NCBI RefSeq assembly: GCF_019279795.1
Contig: NC_056748.1
Coordinates: forward strand, 610,994,070 to 611,058,069
DNA: 64,000 bases
Direction: 5' to 3'
Origin: Protopterus annectens
Taxonomy: Eukaryota > Chordata > Ceratodontiformes > Protopteridae
A model generated the notes under the pieces. That model saw only the letters and a list, made by a program, of their open reading frames with translations, had not been told where the DNA came from and did no database searches. The translations under genes and the position numbers were made by a program. Shown piece by piece: positions 22,010-33,108 of this stretch. How positions within the stretch are numbered: the first letter of the stretch is position 1; each line of letters begins with the position of its first letter.

Positions 22010-24192
22010 AGAGAACATTTCTCTGCTACCCTGGTTTTGCCGACCTCCTCTGCCTCTAAGGCGGCGTCTATTATTATTCCCCCCTCTGCCTCTAGAGGGG
22101 AATCGGCCTTGTGCGTCAGATGAGACTCCCTGGGATTGTTTATGAACCACATCTTTCCTCCCCTCTGACCTTTGGGATAGGGTCTAGAAGGGGTAGAAAA
22201 ACGGACTCCTACGGCAGAGAGAGTCTTACCTTCTACCTCACACCTGGTCAATGTATCCTTCACCTGTGGACCAAACAAGGATGATCCATCAAAGGGAGAA
22301 TTGGTGAAGGATGCCTTGAAAGGGTCCGCAAAGTTGCATAGCCGCATCCAGGCGTGACGTCGTAAGGCAACACCTGTGCCTGCGGCTCTACTCGCCCCAT
22401 CTGCAGCATATGAGACCAGCCACATGGAGGAGTTAACGATGGAATTCAGGGTTGCCAACTGGGAATTCATTGTGTCTTTGAACCCCTCAGCTGTAGGAGC
22501 CTTTATCAGTTCACCCATATCCTTGAGTAAATCTCTCTGGAGATGAGTGAAGTGGCATAAGTAATTCAGCGAACGCATTGAAAAGGTCCTTATTAGGAGG
22601 ATGGACAGGAACCGAAGGATCAGCTAACTCCTTCTTAGTGGCCGCAGCCACCACCATGGCATCAACAGGGACACCTTAGGATAAAAAATCTTTATCTCTA
22701 GGGGCAGTAATAAATTTAGATGGTCTCCTCAGGGTGGGTTCCACTGAATCAGGAGCCATCGAACCCTTCCTTGCCACCACTTCCATAAGGGGGTCAAAGG
22801 GAGGGGACACCCAGGAGGTAAAAGGGCGAGAGCCAAATGCCTCAAGATACACTGACTCATCCTCCAAAGGGTTAAGGGCTGGCCAGTTCCCCCTCTGTTT
22901 CAGGATCTCAAGGATGTCAGCAAAGGAGACATCCTCAGAGGGGGATCGAGGGGAACCTTTGGATTCCTCTAAGTCAGTGTCAGAGGTGATAGACTCAGGG
23001 GAGTCAATGTGCTTCCTCTTGCACTGCCTCTTCCTTGGGGGATCTCCTACCAGGTCAGGAGAGGCCTCGGAAGAGGAGGAAATTCCCAATGGGGAAACTT
23101 GAGGAGTTGGCTCTCTGCGGTCTAAGACAAGGGGGTGAGTAGAAATCACCGCAGGCACTGTAGATGGGGGGCTGAAGGAGCTGACTGTGGGGCAGAACCT
23201 GGTTTTAGCACACTCCGCATGACCTCGAAGGCACCCCTGTCAGGCAAGGCCAGAGGCCCCCGCTCCGAAGAGACAAGGACCTCTCCCGGCACCAACAGGG
23301 ATGGCTCCGAAGCCGATGTTGGAGCCGAACTCAAAAGCACTGAAGCCCAGAGAGGGAGAGCGGGGTCGGACAAGGGTCCGATGCCACTCGCCCCCTCGGA
23401 GCCGACGAGGGAAGCTCGGCACTGAGATCCCTCCAAGGAGGAGATCGGAGCAGACGACGGAGCCGAAAGGGAAGCTATCGGATCCGACGCACCGACAGTC
23501 ATGGCTCCGACAACCCCTGGCTCTGAACTCAAAGGAGTCAGAGGAGGAATGTATTGGGGAACGGAAATAGCCACTGACTGGTGAGTCGGGCTATGCAGCA
23601 TTTGGGCCAGTGCCTCGGACTTGAAAAGTCTACTCACTACCCTGTGCAAATCGTGGTCAGATAACCTGGAAGACCGTGAGGAATGAGTTTTATGGCTCCG
23701 TTCAGAAAGAAGAGGGGATCCTGGCGCCGAATGCACGGAGCCGATAGAGGGGGATCTGGACCTCTTCCTTGACTGTGGCTCCGATAAGAGTATTGGAGCC
23801 AACGGAGTTTTATCAGCCTCAGCTCCAGCCGGAGCTGAGGTAACAGTATGAGGCTTGGAAACATCGGCTTCGGCCGGAGCCGATGTCGAAGCCGACTTAA
23901 TCTTTCCAGCAGTCGACTCTGAAACCGGAGCCGACTGTTTGGAAGTTTTAGAAGGCTTCCCCAACACAGACTGAGTCAGGGGACCTTCAGGCTTTAATAA
24001 GCCCCGCAAGATTAATTTGTTCTTGCATTCCTGCAGGACTCTAGGGCTAAAACCATGACAAACAGCACAAGAGTCCTGCAGGTGCAAAGGTCCCAGGCAA
24101 TACACACAAGAAGTGTGACCGTCTGTCAGAGACATTTTCTGACAGCACGAGTCACACTTCTTGAAGCCTGAGACCTTAGAGTCTTTTGACAT
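22010..24192 (-). pseudogene. DIRS 2 gag-like protein
   Basis: Gag-like protein, probably packaging element RNA. The likely start is the Met at 24192 (MSKDSKVSGFKKCDSC), chosen because it aligns with the start in DIRS 3. The N-terminus has paired cysteines (KKCDSCCQKM, CVYCLGPLHLQDSCAVC) forming a putative zinc-binding fold. The long middle is Ser/Ala/Pro/Glu-rich (to 23146), then 23158-22676 has RKRQCKRKHIDSPE (a nuclear-localisation-like basic stretch) and EDVSFADILEILKQRG. The C-terminal region (22578-22010) has YAADGASRAAGTGVALRRHAW, FDGSSLFGPQVKDTLTRC and an Arg/Gly-rich tail (SRGRGGNNNRRRLRGRGG). Several frameshifts and a stop at 22676. Confidence 0.8.
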
Positions 24193-24559
24193 CGTAAAAG
24201 AAGTGCCTGACAACAACACAAACACACTACAGACACACCCTCTACTGAAAATATTATGAAAATATTAAATTATTAAGGCTAACAAGCCACAAATATACAC
24301 ACACACAAGCCCTTAACTAAAAAACAACTAATTTAGTCACACTAAAGGACTGGGGGAAGGGAGGGGCCGAAGGCCTAAAAGATAAGGGAAGAAAGGAAGG
24401 GAATATAGACCCGAAAAAACAAGGGTCGATTTATCTAACTATTTAATCAAACTAAAAGGTTATGGTATAAGACAAAAAAGGGGTTAAGAAATACCTTAAA
24501 TGGTAAAAACTCTAACTCACCTGCCTGAGCCGGTAGAAAAGCACCTCGTCAGCTATAGC

Positions 24560-24697
24560 GGCAAACGAGATCTGAGTAGTTACCGCCTAGCATTGTGGGA
24601 TATAGGGTAGCCTCGAGCTGGTGGAATTAGCTCTTGAGCTTTAGTATTGGGCTCCGAACCCATCCAGCAAGAATGAAGGCGAGATTGACAACTTAAC
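24560..24697. repeat. DIRS 2 right terminal repeat
   Basis: Inverted copy of the left terminal repeat, ending AGATTGACAACTTAACAT before the TAA that adjoins Harbinger sequence. See the left repeat for shared blocks. Confidence 0.85.
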
Positions 24698-24699
24698 AT

Positions 24700-24850
24700 T
24701 AAACCAGTTATGGAGGTTATAGTATGTTAGTCTGTCGTGATGTGGAGGGTGACAGTGCACAACATCACAGACACTGGTTCCATAGGAGGCAATTAGCACA
24801 TGCTGTCCACCTACTGCTAATGCTACTTCTAGCATCATAGAATGAGTAAT
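24700..24850 (-). pseudogene. Harbinger 1 transposase, N-terminal part
   Basis: Minus-strand coding of the N-terminal part of the Harbinger transposase whose remainder is at 17745-18655. The peptide has MMLEVALAVGGQHVL and HHDRLTYYNLHN, matching EMLGAAIAVIRRHRRL and PRVTYHRLHE of the transposase at 30414. The break in the alignment falls exactly at the DIRS 2 right end, and the next codons are found at the DIRS 2 left end with no residue gained or lost, so DIRS 2 inserted into this gene. Confidence 0.75.
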
Positions 24851-25112
24851 AGTCCTGTACACTGTAAAATCCCAGTGTTCAAATAGATGATTGTCATGGA
24901 TCATTACACAGATACACATCCATGTTTGATTATGTCATTATTTAGTCATTAGTACATTGCTATGGCAGCTTTGTTTAAATGCTTCAGATGAACCAGGCTT
25001 GAATGATCAAATTTCTGTAGCCAGTGTGTTAATGCGAGCATCAAAGTTCTGATTAATTATATATTACACACATTTCATACACGGTACAGTCTTAGTTATT
25101 TTTGTCACTGCA

Positions 25113-25143
<31 letters not shown>

Positions 25144-25639
25144 ACATAGTTTTGTCGCACCATTCTCTGGGAGTGCCATTTTTCTTGATTATTTGGTCAT
25201 TAATATATATTGTATATTGCTCAATTTCTGTGGTAGCACTGTTATGCTAAATAAATCTGTCACTCAATTACCTTCTTGCATGCTGCCACTTACAGCACTA
25301 TTTCATGTAAGACACTATGCTTTTTGTTTTGAATACTCCAAATATATGTGTGTGTTCTGTATAGGCAAATATGTATCTTTCATACAAACTAAGTAATTAT
25401 CTTACAGGTTCTTGAGTATTTAGTAGGATATTGATTTCTGAGGATCTTAAGAGGCCTAGCCTTACATTCCCATTGTAGCTTCTAGTCCTTATATTTTAGA
25501 AACAAATAACCCAGAAATAGGCTGAAAAGGATGCATTGGGACATTTACATGTTTCCCCAAACCATGAGGGACAGAGGTGAATTTGTGGTTATCCATCCAC
25601 TCGTCCAAATTACATTTGTATTAAGTAAGAGATGTACTT
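24851..25639. other. no recognisable gene; poly-T run
   Basis: AT-rich sequence following the Harbinger 1 transposase N-terminus. Contains a run of about 25 T at 25113-25137. This could be the tail of a minus-strand retroposed sequence, but nothing next to it is recognisable. No coding motif. Confidence 0.4.
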
Positions 25640-26520
25640 TTCTGTATGTGGAGTGGAAGATGATTCTGTAGAAACTGTATTCTCTGTGATATAAATGTGT
25701 TCATCCAACCTATTCTGTTTATTTTTGCAGAACAGATTGACATACCCTGGAGCTGTTATTTATAATATCATTGGACTTGCAAATGTGCAATAGGCCTAAG
25801 CTCTATATGCAAGGCAGTGGTCACCTCTCAGTAGTCTGCATAACGCTGAGAAGAGAGACAAGGCTTTGAGATGATCCGCATATATTTTTTTTATTTAGGC
25901 CCTTGATTTTTTTTAGTGAGAAAGACTTGTGATCCTTTTAGTTGTAAGTATAAAGTAGTTGTCACAGGTACATACTGAAAGGGGCATTATTCTCAATGAT
26001 TGGTCTAATAAATGCCAAGAAGAGTGGAACAATCACATCCATGGATTTGGACACAATACATTTAGATATAAGTTATATAATAAAGAAGGACTTCCTTATA
26101 AAAATAGATAAGTGGTGATCAAAGAACAGGTAACTGCTGGCATAGGTTTTCAGATCCATAGCTATGGGATCAATTTTCAGGGCTGTGTTGACAATGTGAT
26201 AGTTGTAAGGGCAGTCATGCTTGCCAAAGGATATAATTATACAATTCTTAGCATTTAGTTTTAGTCCATGGTTTTGAGACCAGATATTTATTTTGGGATA
26301 GGCACTCTTGTAGGATGGATCTTGGTGTCCTCTGGGGAGTTTATGATGGTACCAAATTTGCAGTCATCTGCAAACTTTATCAGCTACAAACCCTTAACAC
26401 TAGCTTTGACCTCCAAGAAGTAAATACAAAAGAAGAGTGGTCCAAGGACTAACTCCTGGGGTACACCACTAGAGACAGGTCTTTTGGAGGAGGTGTAGCA
26501 GTCTGTCCTAATTTCCTGGG
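25640..26520 (-). pseudogene. CR1 G RT, C-terminal part
   Basis: Degenerate minus-strand RT of a CR1 LINE. The block around 26330-26390 is the inverse of the KFADDCKL-type motif C region (GCAGTCATCTGCAAACTTTA on the plus strand, nearly the same as at 7155-7175 in copy A). The block at 25975-26045 matches the SLIRPIIEYN region. No long frame survives. Confidence 0.7.
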
Positions 26521-28026
26521 TTCTTTTTTTTTATTACATGCTTTTTTATAATTATTTTATTTATTTAGTTGTTAAACAAGAAATGTCTTTATTGAATTAT
26601 CACTTATCACATAGGCAATCATACATTTATATAAATGAAAATAATATTGAAATATTTTCAGATGCAAACATTGTACATCACATATAACATAATATTCAAT
26701 ACTATCATTGTCCATCTAACATTACATAGCTCATTCAATTTCTGCCTTTCCTTAAACCTCATTCTTCCTCCAAATCATTATTCTGGATGTACTGTACTCG
26801 CAATTTCCATTTTTTTCTATGTAATTTGCTCCTACCCTTTTCTAAAGATCCCACTTCCAATTCTTTTATTTGTATTATTATATTCACTGAATTTGTTATA
26901 TAGAAACAGCACCTTAAACCTGCCCATTAGTCCCCTCAAAAGCTGTTCACTGGCTCCCTCATGCTTCTCATAGTAATACACATACAGGCTGTTGGATTCA
27001 TTGGGTGACACAAGTACTGCTGTCCTCTACTGTGAGGCCAGGATTTTGTCTGACTTAGCCATAACCATTTGTGATATATTTTTCCTGCTCTTCCATGGTA
27101 CTCAGACAGTAATAGTTAATATGATATGCACAAAAATATATGACATAATTTAAACAACAGACATTGTTCTGCTGTACTCAATAATGCTTTATGAATTAAA
27201 CTTTTTTATATATGAAATCAATGCATTTCTTTGAACTGATAATCATAGTTTGTGAACGGAATGGCAAACAGTTTCACTAAATGCAGTAATGAATCTTAGT
27301 TCCAGCAACTTCAATAGGTTAAAACACGTTCTGTGCCAATAAATCATCAAATTTGTATTACCAGAAATGAGTTCCTTCTCACAATAAAGCAAATAAAACA
27401 ACCCCATCTATTAGTTTGAAAACTGCAGTTTCATTTTTCTGACCTTATCATATCTGTTATCAATCAAGAACTACTACTGATAACTTTGAATGATATGCTG
27501 AGTATATTAGAAGTCAGCTGTTTGCTATAATATTATCCTGCTGTGTCAGCTGAGCTTTAATTAATGGGTGTAACCAAGGGGCATATAATTACAGCTTGCA
27601 ATCACATCACCACTTAAAATACAGAATTAGTGTCTTTCTAATAGAGAATATTCACAGCTGGGTCTCTTTGTAAGTACCGAATACCCTCATCAACTGTCCT
27701 CCATATTGTCACCTTGCTACTAAATATTTATTTCTTGAACCCAACTAAAGCACAGTTATCAGTGGTATCCTAGCACAGAAATTTACCTCTGAAGATAGAA
27801 TTCCAGCAAACAAAGCAACTACTGTATTATACTTGCATGGTAAGCCATATAATATTTTATGATCATATTGAAGTGGCCTTCAACAGAATTAAAGGGCACT
27901 AATTCTATGGGTACCAGTGAAATCCCAAGATGTTTTCAGAATGATGTAAAATATATAATGTAGTTACTCCCCTTCATATCTTAAATAACACTTCCCTGCA
28001 GGTTTGTCACTTTACAAAGGTAGTCA

Positions 28027-28132
28027 CACAAAGTAAAAGTAGTCCCTATCCCCAAGGAAGGATTCACTAATCATTGTCGCACAAAGTAAAAGTAGTCCCT
28101 ATCCCCAAGGAAGGATCCACTAATCATGGTGC
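28027..28132. repeat. 53-bp tandem duplication in CR1 H
   Basis: Two direct copies, 28027-28079 and 28080-28132, of a block starting CACAAAGTAAAAGTAGTCCC; they differ at about two positions. The duplicated block encodes the start of the CR1 RT (KVVPIPKEG), so it breaks the protein. Confidence 0.9.
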
Positions 28133-28474
28133 AAAAATAAATGCAGTACAATTCATCATTATTTCCTTTGGGAAGTCATCTACCCCAAGGAACTACCACA
28201 TTGACAGTATACCCCTAAAGAGTTGACCCAGTTGTTAGATTTGGGAACTTGTATGAACAGTAACCTAACGTATGGCCAACATGCGTCTGTTGTAAGAAAG
28301 TCTTTTTATACTGCCAACTTATAAACAAGAGGATTGTGTACAGATCTAGGGATTTACTCAGCCTCATTAGGCCAGTCATTGAATATAAAGCACCCATACG
28401 CATGTATCTGTCCAGTCCAACAACTGGAATGCTGACAGAGATACCTTACTAACAGTATACAAGGCCTAAACAAC

Positions 28475-28795
28475 ATGTTCTACATGTACCGACTCAAAGC
28501 CCTGTCGCTAAACTCAGTATCCTACAGACTGCTAACAGATGACCTGTGTGTGGCATACAAGGCATTCTCCAGCCCAATACTGATGGATTTACTGCACATC
28601 AACAAGTCAAATGGCATCAGAAGTGCTTGGTCTAAGAATCTAAACCTGTTCTGCAACACCAACAGAAAAGTTTGCAGGGACAAGTATATTTCGCAGGGGA
28701 TACTGCTGCTATGGAACATGCTCCCCACCCACATAAAACAAAGTTCATCCCTGTTCATTTTCAAGTGCAACTTAGATCTGTGGATGGGAAACTGA
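28475..28795 (+). pseudogene. CR1 H ORF2 C-terminal end
   Basis: The last ~106 codons of a CR1 ORF2: KALSLNSVSYRLLTDDLCVA and YKAFSSPILMDLLHI, ending in LFIFKCNLDLWMGN. Matches the C-terminus of copy A (KLQLYSIAYRLLRGNLCLTY, then MLHL). Open to its natural stop, but upstream ORF2 is missing. Confidence 0.75.
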
Positions 28796-28962
28796 AAATA
28801 ATTCAAAATATATAAGTATTGACCATGAGGTAGTTAAGGGCAAACTATAACAAGTGGGATAGGTTATTTCATGCACAAAAAGGGAAATTGGCTAGGCTTA
28901 AAAATGGGCCGTAAGGTTAGCGAGCCTAGTACTTACCTATAAACTACTTCTAGTTCAATTGG

Positions 28963-29230
28963 TTAGGACTTTGATTTCCATTTCTTAGTAATTGCTTTAC
29001 TGACAGCCACCAGAATGAAGCTCAGCAAGTCCAGGCAATTCTGATTCTGTATCACAGGTAAAAAAAAAATCATTTCCTTAGTTACACCAAGTTGCTCACC
29101 CAGTAATTCTGACAGAGTAGTCTGCCAGGAATTTTTTAAGTCTGTCACCTTATTACACTCAAAAATATTTTCCTAATTACCTCTTTTTTCCCTATAACAC
29201 CTCCAGCATTTGCAGTCTACCAGAGGAAAT
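28963..29230 (-). pseudogene. L1-like ORF2 C-terminal fragment
   Basis: Minus-strand fragment with CWRCYREK at about 29210, an NIFECNKVTDLKNSW stretch after one stop, and VTKEMIFFL to ITKKWKSKS. This is the zinc-knuckle-like CWRC...H/F-WxC pattern and C-terminal helix (usually ARNWKS) of L1/Tx1-type ORF2 proteins. One stop is visible at about 29175. The rest of ORF2 is absent because the copy is 5'-truncated where CR1 G resumes. Confidence 0.6.
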
Positions 29231-29312
29231 ATTCTTTGGAGCTTGCTTGGGGGTATAAAAATACCTAAACAAACACTTCCAAGCAAAGATCCTTAATCTT
29301 CTAGACTTTGTT

Positions 29313-29760
29313 GCATATTTCCTGGATTCTCTTTATGAACCAATTTGCTATCCAATGAGTTACACAAGGACTGACATGTAGCTGGGAGAGTTTATCCATA
29401 ATATCTGAGTGTGGGATGATGTCAAATGCATTTGTGAGGTCTAGGTATTTGTTGTGCACTGTTTTGCTCTCATCTCTTGCTTCAGTAACTTATTTGAAGA
29501 AGTCGGCCAAGTTACGTAGGCAGGACCTATCCTTTATGAATTCAAAGTAGGTTTGGTCAAAGGATCCTTATAGATCAATTCCATAATGATCCATTCCATA
29601 GCCTTGCAGATGAGACTGGTCAGGCGTTGGGCCTATAATTACCCAAGTCCATTGAAGACCCACTTTTGTGAAAAGGAATAACTGTTGTTGTCCTCCATTA
29701 TCCAATGCCATGTCTGTTTTGAGGCTGATACTGTGTTAGGATACTGAATACCACTGTCAC
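29313..29760 (-). pseudogene. CR1 G RT, N-terminal part
   Basis: Minus-strand RT coding with frameshifts: the block at 29395-29470 encodes the AFDIIPHSDIMDKLSQL-type motif A region, with IANWFIKRIQE after it. The 29590-29700 part matches the NYRPISLTSLICKAMEWI-type region. It continues into 26520 across the L1-like insertion. Confidence 0.7.
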
Positions 29761-30413
29761 ATAGCAAATGAGCACATTCTGAGTAGTGTAAGAGTTACAT
29801 AAGGGGGAGGAACAGAGTAGGAGATAGGTGACATCACAGGGGGGAATGGCAGAAAGAAATGCAGTTCATTGGAGGTCAGTGTTACATGACAGATGTCAGA
29901 CACATATCATGGAAAGAGGAGTGCCACAAGATAAGCATGGGAAAGTCAAGAAATGGAAGGTGTACACTGTTGCTTACACCAAAGTTTCTTGCTGGGCGTG
30001 CATGTGCACGCCATGAGGCACAAGTAGGGCAGTGTGCGCGCGTGTAAGGCAGACTGAGCATGTGGGAGCCTGTTGGCAGACTTGTAAGACTGTTTGCGCT
30101 GGTGTGCGTGTGTTTTAACCCGAATAAGAAGATTCTAAACCGTGTAAGCATGTGTGCGCGTGTAAGCCACTGTGAGTGTGTTTCTGCTGGTATGCGCGTT
30201 GCTCCCCCCTGAGGAAACAGAAAGGAAAAAGGAAGCAACAGAATTAGTAGGAAGCTAGCAGGGAATACTGCTGGAGCTAGCAGGTGAAAACAATTAGAAG
30301 CAGGCAATTACACAGGCAGAATAGTAGCCCAGCCAAGCACTTAAAACTCTGCAAACAGCAGTGCAGGATGTTTCTCTCAAGAGACACTGCAAGACAGGAG
30401 TAAGCTATTAGAA
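29761..30413. other. Harbinger 2 leader, GTGCGC-rich
   Basis: No gene. Between 29990 and 30205 the sequence is full of irregular GTGTGCGCGTGTAAG-like words (for example GTGTGCGCGCGTGTAAGGC and GTGTGCGCGTGTAAGCC). Such subterminal GC-rich direct repeats are plausible transposase or accessory-protein binding sites of the Harbinger element whose transposase follows. Terminal inverted repeats could not be fixed. Confidence 0.45.
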
Positions 30414-31524
30414 GTGAAAACTGAAAAAGCTGAACTCAGAGCAGAAATGCTAGGGGCTGCCATAGCTGTCATAAGGAGACATAGGCGACTTGCTGAGGGT
30501 GGTGACAATGCAAATGGTGCCAGACAACCCACAGTGAGGAGATGGAGAAGAGTGTACAGACCCAGGGTCACCTACCACAGGTTACATGAGCTGGAGATAG
30601 TGGAGTGCTATAGAGTGGACAGAGACCTCCTGCAGCAAATTGTCGAGCTGTGCAGGCCACGCCTCACACACAGAACCAACAGAGGGGAACCCATCCCAGT
30701 GGAAACCAAGGTATGTGTTGGCCTAAGAATACTAGCAACAGGTACCTTCCAGAGACCAACTGGTGATATGATGGGGATATCACAGGCATCAGCCTCCAGG
30801 GTACTGCACCAGTTCCTGGATGCCATATCAGCACATGTCGGTGATCATGTATATTTCCCCAATGCCCGTGAGGTATTGGCCAGCAATATGCGTCTCTTCC
30901 AGCAAATAGCGGAATACCCTGAGGTAGTGGGTGCAATAGACTGCACGCACATACGCATCAAAGCACCAGCCGGTAAGCGGGGTAGGGCCTACATAAACTG
31001 CAAGGGCTTCCCCTCCATCAACTGCCAGGTCGTGTGTGATGCCCAGGGCATAATAATGAATGTGTGTGCTGGCTGCCCTGGGAGCTACCATGATTCCCAT
31101 GTCTGGCATTTGACACAGCTGTACCAGACATTTGCCAATGGGGACATCCCACATGGACACCTAGTGGGGGGATGCAGGTTATGCACTGGAGCCGTGGCTG
31201 ATGACACCCATCAGAAATGCACACACACCTGAACAGGAACGCCATAATGAGGCACACACACAAACACGTAATGTAATAGAGCGTGTGTTTGGGCTGCTCA
31301 AGTCACGGTTCCGGTGTCTGGACACATCTGGTGGAGCCTTGCAGTACTCACCAACTACATGTACCCAAATTGTCATGGTAAGTGCTATGCTACATAATAT
31401 GATCTTGCGAAAACAGCTGCAGCAGGACCAGCATAGGGCCGGGACAAACAGCCCCCACCATTGCCAAGGCCATCACAGGCAGAGCATGACTCGGAGGAGG
31501 AACAACCTGAGCCTGACCCAGTAG
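30414..31524 (+). pseudogene. Harbinger 2 transposase, one frameshift
   Basis: PIF/Harbinger DDE transposase, cutting and pasting the DNA transposon. Frame 1 (30414-31232) contains TYHRLHELEIVECYRVDRDL, CVGLRILATGTFQRPTGDMM with a helix-turn-helix-like QASASRVLHQFLDAIS, first catalytic Asp in VVGAIDCTHIRIKAP, and second Asp in CPGSYHDSHVW. After the G6 run at 31167-31172 the protein moves to the frame of 31201-31524, with EPWLMTPIRNAHTPEQ, the catalytic Glu in NVIERVFGLLKSRFRCL, and SAMLHNMIL. One indel in the G-run is the only evident lesion; introns are not needed. The length of about 360 codons fits the family. Upstream Met 30414 is the first in frame. Confidence 0.87.
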
Positions 31525-31784
31525 GCAGAAGGAGGTGTGCCCAGTATGCCCTGGCCTTGGCAAAGAGGCAAGGCATAGCACATACACTGGCTCAGTAGGA
31601 ACCCTGGGAATGATACCCCTCTCTGACTCACTCATATAATAACAGGGATGCCTAAAATGACATAACCTGCTCTCAAACATGTACAGGGACTGTAGTATGT
31701 GCATCCGACAGAGGCAGCCCTGCAGCACCACCTGAGGCATGAATGCCATGTGTTAAGCAATGTAACACCATGTAGTATATGTAA
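31525..31784. other. Harbinger 2 3' region
   Basis: Short non-coding stretch after the transposase and before CR1 B. No terminal inverted repeat found; CR1 B may have inserted into or at the end of the transposon. Confidence 0.4.
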
Positions 31785-32070
31785 ACTTGATGACCCTGAC
31801 TAACAGCCTACCCTCACCAAGCATGATGCCACAATATGACGATGAGATGATCAATTGCAATAATTGGCTGAAGTATTGCTGCTAGTCAAAGGGGATCCAA
31901 TGTGTGCCAGCCTGGGATGAAATGCTGAGCATGACATGATGCTCCACCTGCTAGGGGTGGTGTGCACCTATCAGTCATGGCCTTATGGATACTGGCAAAG
32001 GCTGTTGTTACCCACAGCGTGCCTTGAATAGGTAAGGCTCAAAACACAAACCCACCTCCATAGGTATCAC
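31785..32070 (+). pseudogene. CR1 B ORF1 esterase fragment
   Basis: C-terminal end of the ORF1 esterase, matching 33780-34029 of copy C (CCTACCCTCACCAAGMATGA, AAGGGGATCCAATGT, AGCCTGGGATGA). No open frame left. Confidence 0.65.
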
Positions 32071-32089
32071 AAGGGATAAGAACCTAGAT

Positions 32090-33105
32090 GTAATGCTACC
32101 CAATGCCAGAAGTCTAAACAGCAAGATGCATGCAGTCTAAACTCCCCCAGTATGGAGAATGTTGATATCTGTCCTGTAACAGAAAACTGGGTCAAGGCTC
32201 ACAACAGCACCCTAACACTAGCAGGTTACACCTCATACTGTGCTGTACAGCCTCAAAACATGGAACAAGCTACAAAATGAGGGTGACTAGCAATAATTGT
32301 CAAGGATAACCACACCCCCATGTTGGTACCACAACAAAAAGCAGCATGGACTAGCCATGGTCAAGTAACAGTGGCTAAAACTGCCTCCCAGTTTATAGCC
32401 TGCTACAGACTACCGTCCCAACACCAGGAACTGCACTTGGCCTATGTTGGAATACATGAATATATCAAGCCCTCCAAACCACATTATATTGGGTGACTGA
32501 AAATAACATAGACTGGGAGCATTATTCTAGCTCCAACACTGTAGGACAAAAGTTCCTAGAATCCATAAACCAAAATGCCCAGGAACAACGTACCACTCCC
32601 ACAAGAGGGGTAAACATACTGGATGTGATAATCAGCAACATGGGTACTGGATGGCAAGTTGAGAAGTGTATCCCTCACTGGTAAGACCAGACCATAGAGT
32701 AATCACACCGGATATACACATCCTGACCACAGTCCCTGGCCAGAAAACCACAGTGAAAAACATGTGTAAAGCAAAAGTTGCACTCCTCCAAACTGATGTG
32801 GAATCCATTAAAGGCCCTGTGCAGGTGCAAAATATGGGTCACACCTCAGAACCTGTTATACAGGCATTCCATGAACACTGCCAGGAATGCATGGATTATG
32901 CAATCCCAAATAAAACCAAGACACAATGCCATACACGCAGGCATCTGTCATGGTGGACTCCAGCCATTACCAAACCATGCAAGAGAATGAGGAAGCTACT
33001 ACATGATAGAGCAAACATAAAAAGGGAAGTAATCACTGATCAGTAGTATGGCAATAAAATATGTCCACTCATACAATCCACTAAGGCCAGCTACAACAAG
33101 TTGAA
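32090..33105 (+). pseudogene. CR1 B endonuclease and linker
   Basis: Degenerate N-terminal ORF2. 32493-32684 encodes NIDWEHYSSSNTVGQKFLES and TRGVNILDVIISNMG of the endonuclease C-terminal half; 32666-33046 gives SLVRPDHRVITPDIHIL (SDH-motif region, with Pro for Ala/Ser) and HEHCQECMDYAIPNKTK with SWWTPAI of the linker. The GDFN motif is lost. Ends at about 33105, where copy C starts. Confidence 0.75.
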
Positions 33106-33108
33106 TCT

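Larger units (their letters stand above)
18656..24697 (-). mobile_element. DIRS retrotransposon copy 2
   Basis: Minus-strand DIRS element with terminal repeats at both ends, an internal complementary region at 19030-19145, and gag, RT, RNase H-methyltransferase and tyrosine recombinase in order from 24192 to 19165. It interrupts a Harbinger transposase gene. The trinucleotide TAA is present at both junctions (about 18653-18656 and 24699-24702) and would be a single TAA in the reconstructed target. All ORFs are disrupted and RT has lost its catalytic motif, so this copy cannot move on its own. Confidence 0.88.
28015..28945 (+). mobile_element. CR1 LINE copy H, 3' fragment
   Basis: Plus-strand 5'-truncated and internally deleted CR1. 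It contains VVPIPKEG-type coding at about 28040, a DLGTCMNSNLTYGQH block near 28240, the C-terminal frame at 28475-28795, and a 3' end GGCTAGGCTTAAAAATGGGC ... GCCTAGTACTTACCTAT that matches the 3' tail of CR1 copies A and C. It begins with a local 53-bp duplication. Confidence 0.75.
26525..29312 (-). mobile_element. L1-like LINE 3' part, split by CR1 H
   Basis: Insertion into CR1 G. Its 3' side starts with a T-rich stretch (26525-26560, the inverse of an A-rich tail), followed by a long AT-rich non-coding stretch. Its 5' side holds the C-terminal coding end of an L1/Tx1-type ORF2 at 28963-29230. The CR1 H insertion (28015-28945) lies between. Assigning 26560-28014 to this element rests on position and the terminal T-rich tract only. 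Confidence 0.5.
25640..29760 (-). mobile_element. CR1 LINE copy G, split by an L1-like LINE
   Basis: Minus-strand CR1 RT region in two blocks, 25640-26520 and 29313-29760. The block ends share TTTCCTGG.TTCT (26512-26525 and 29317-29332), so coding runs from one to the other across an inserted L1-like element. It is more diverged from copy A than copies B-E are, so probably an older CR1 subfamily. Confidence 0.7.

Noticed and set aside
23135..23570. Plus-strand frames opposite the DIRS 2 gag
   Set aside because: Shadow frames caused by the GC-rich GGAGCCGA repeats; the minus-strand frame matches gag of DIRS 3.
26635..26973. A 112-codon plus-strand frame resembling a hydrophobic membrane protein
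   Set aside because: AT-rich 3' non-coding part of the minus-strand L1-like element; hydrophobicity follows from T-rich codons and no family motif is present.
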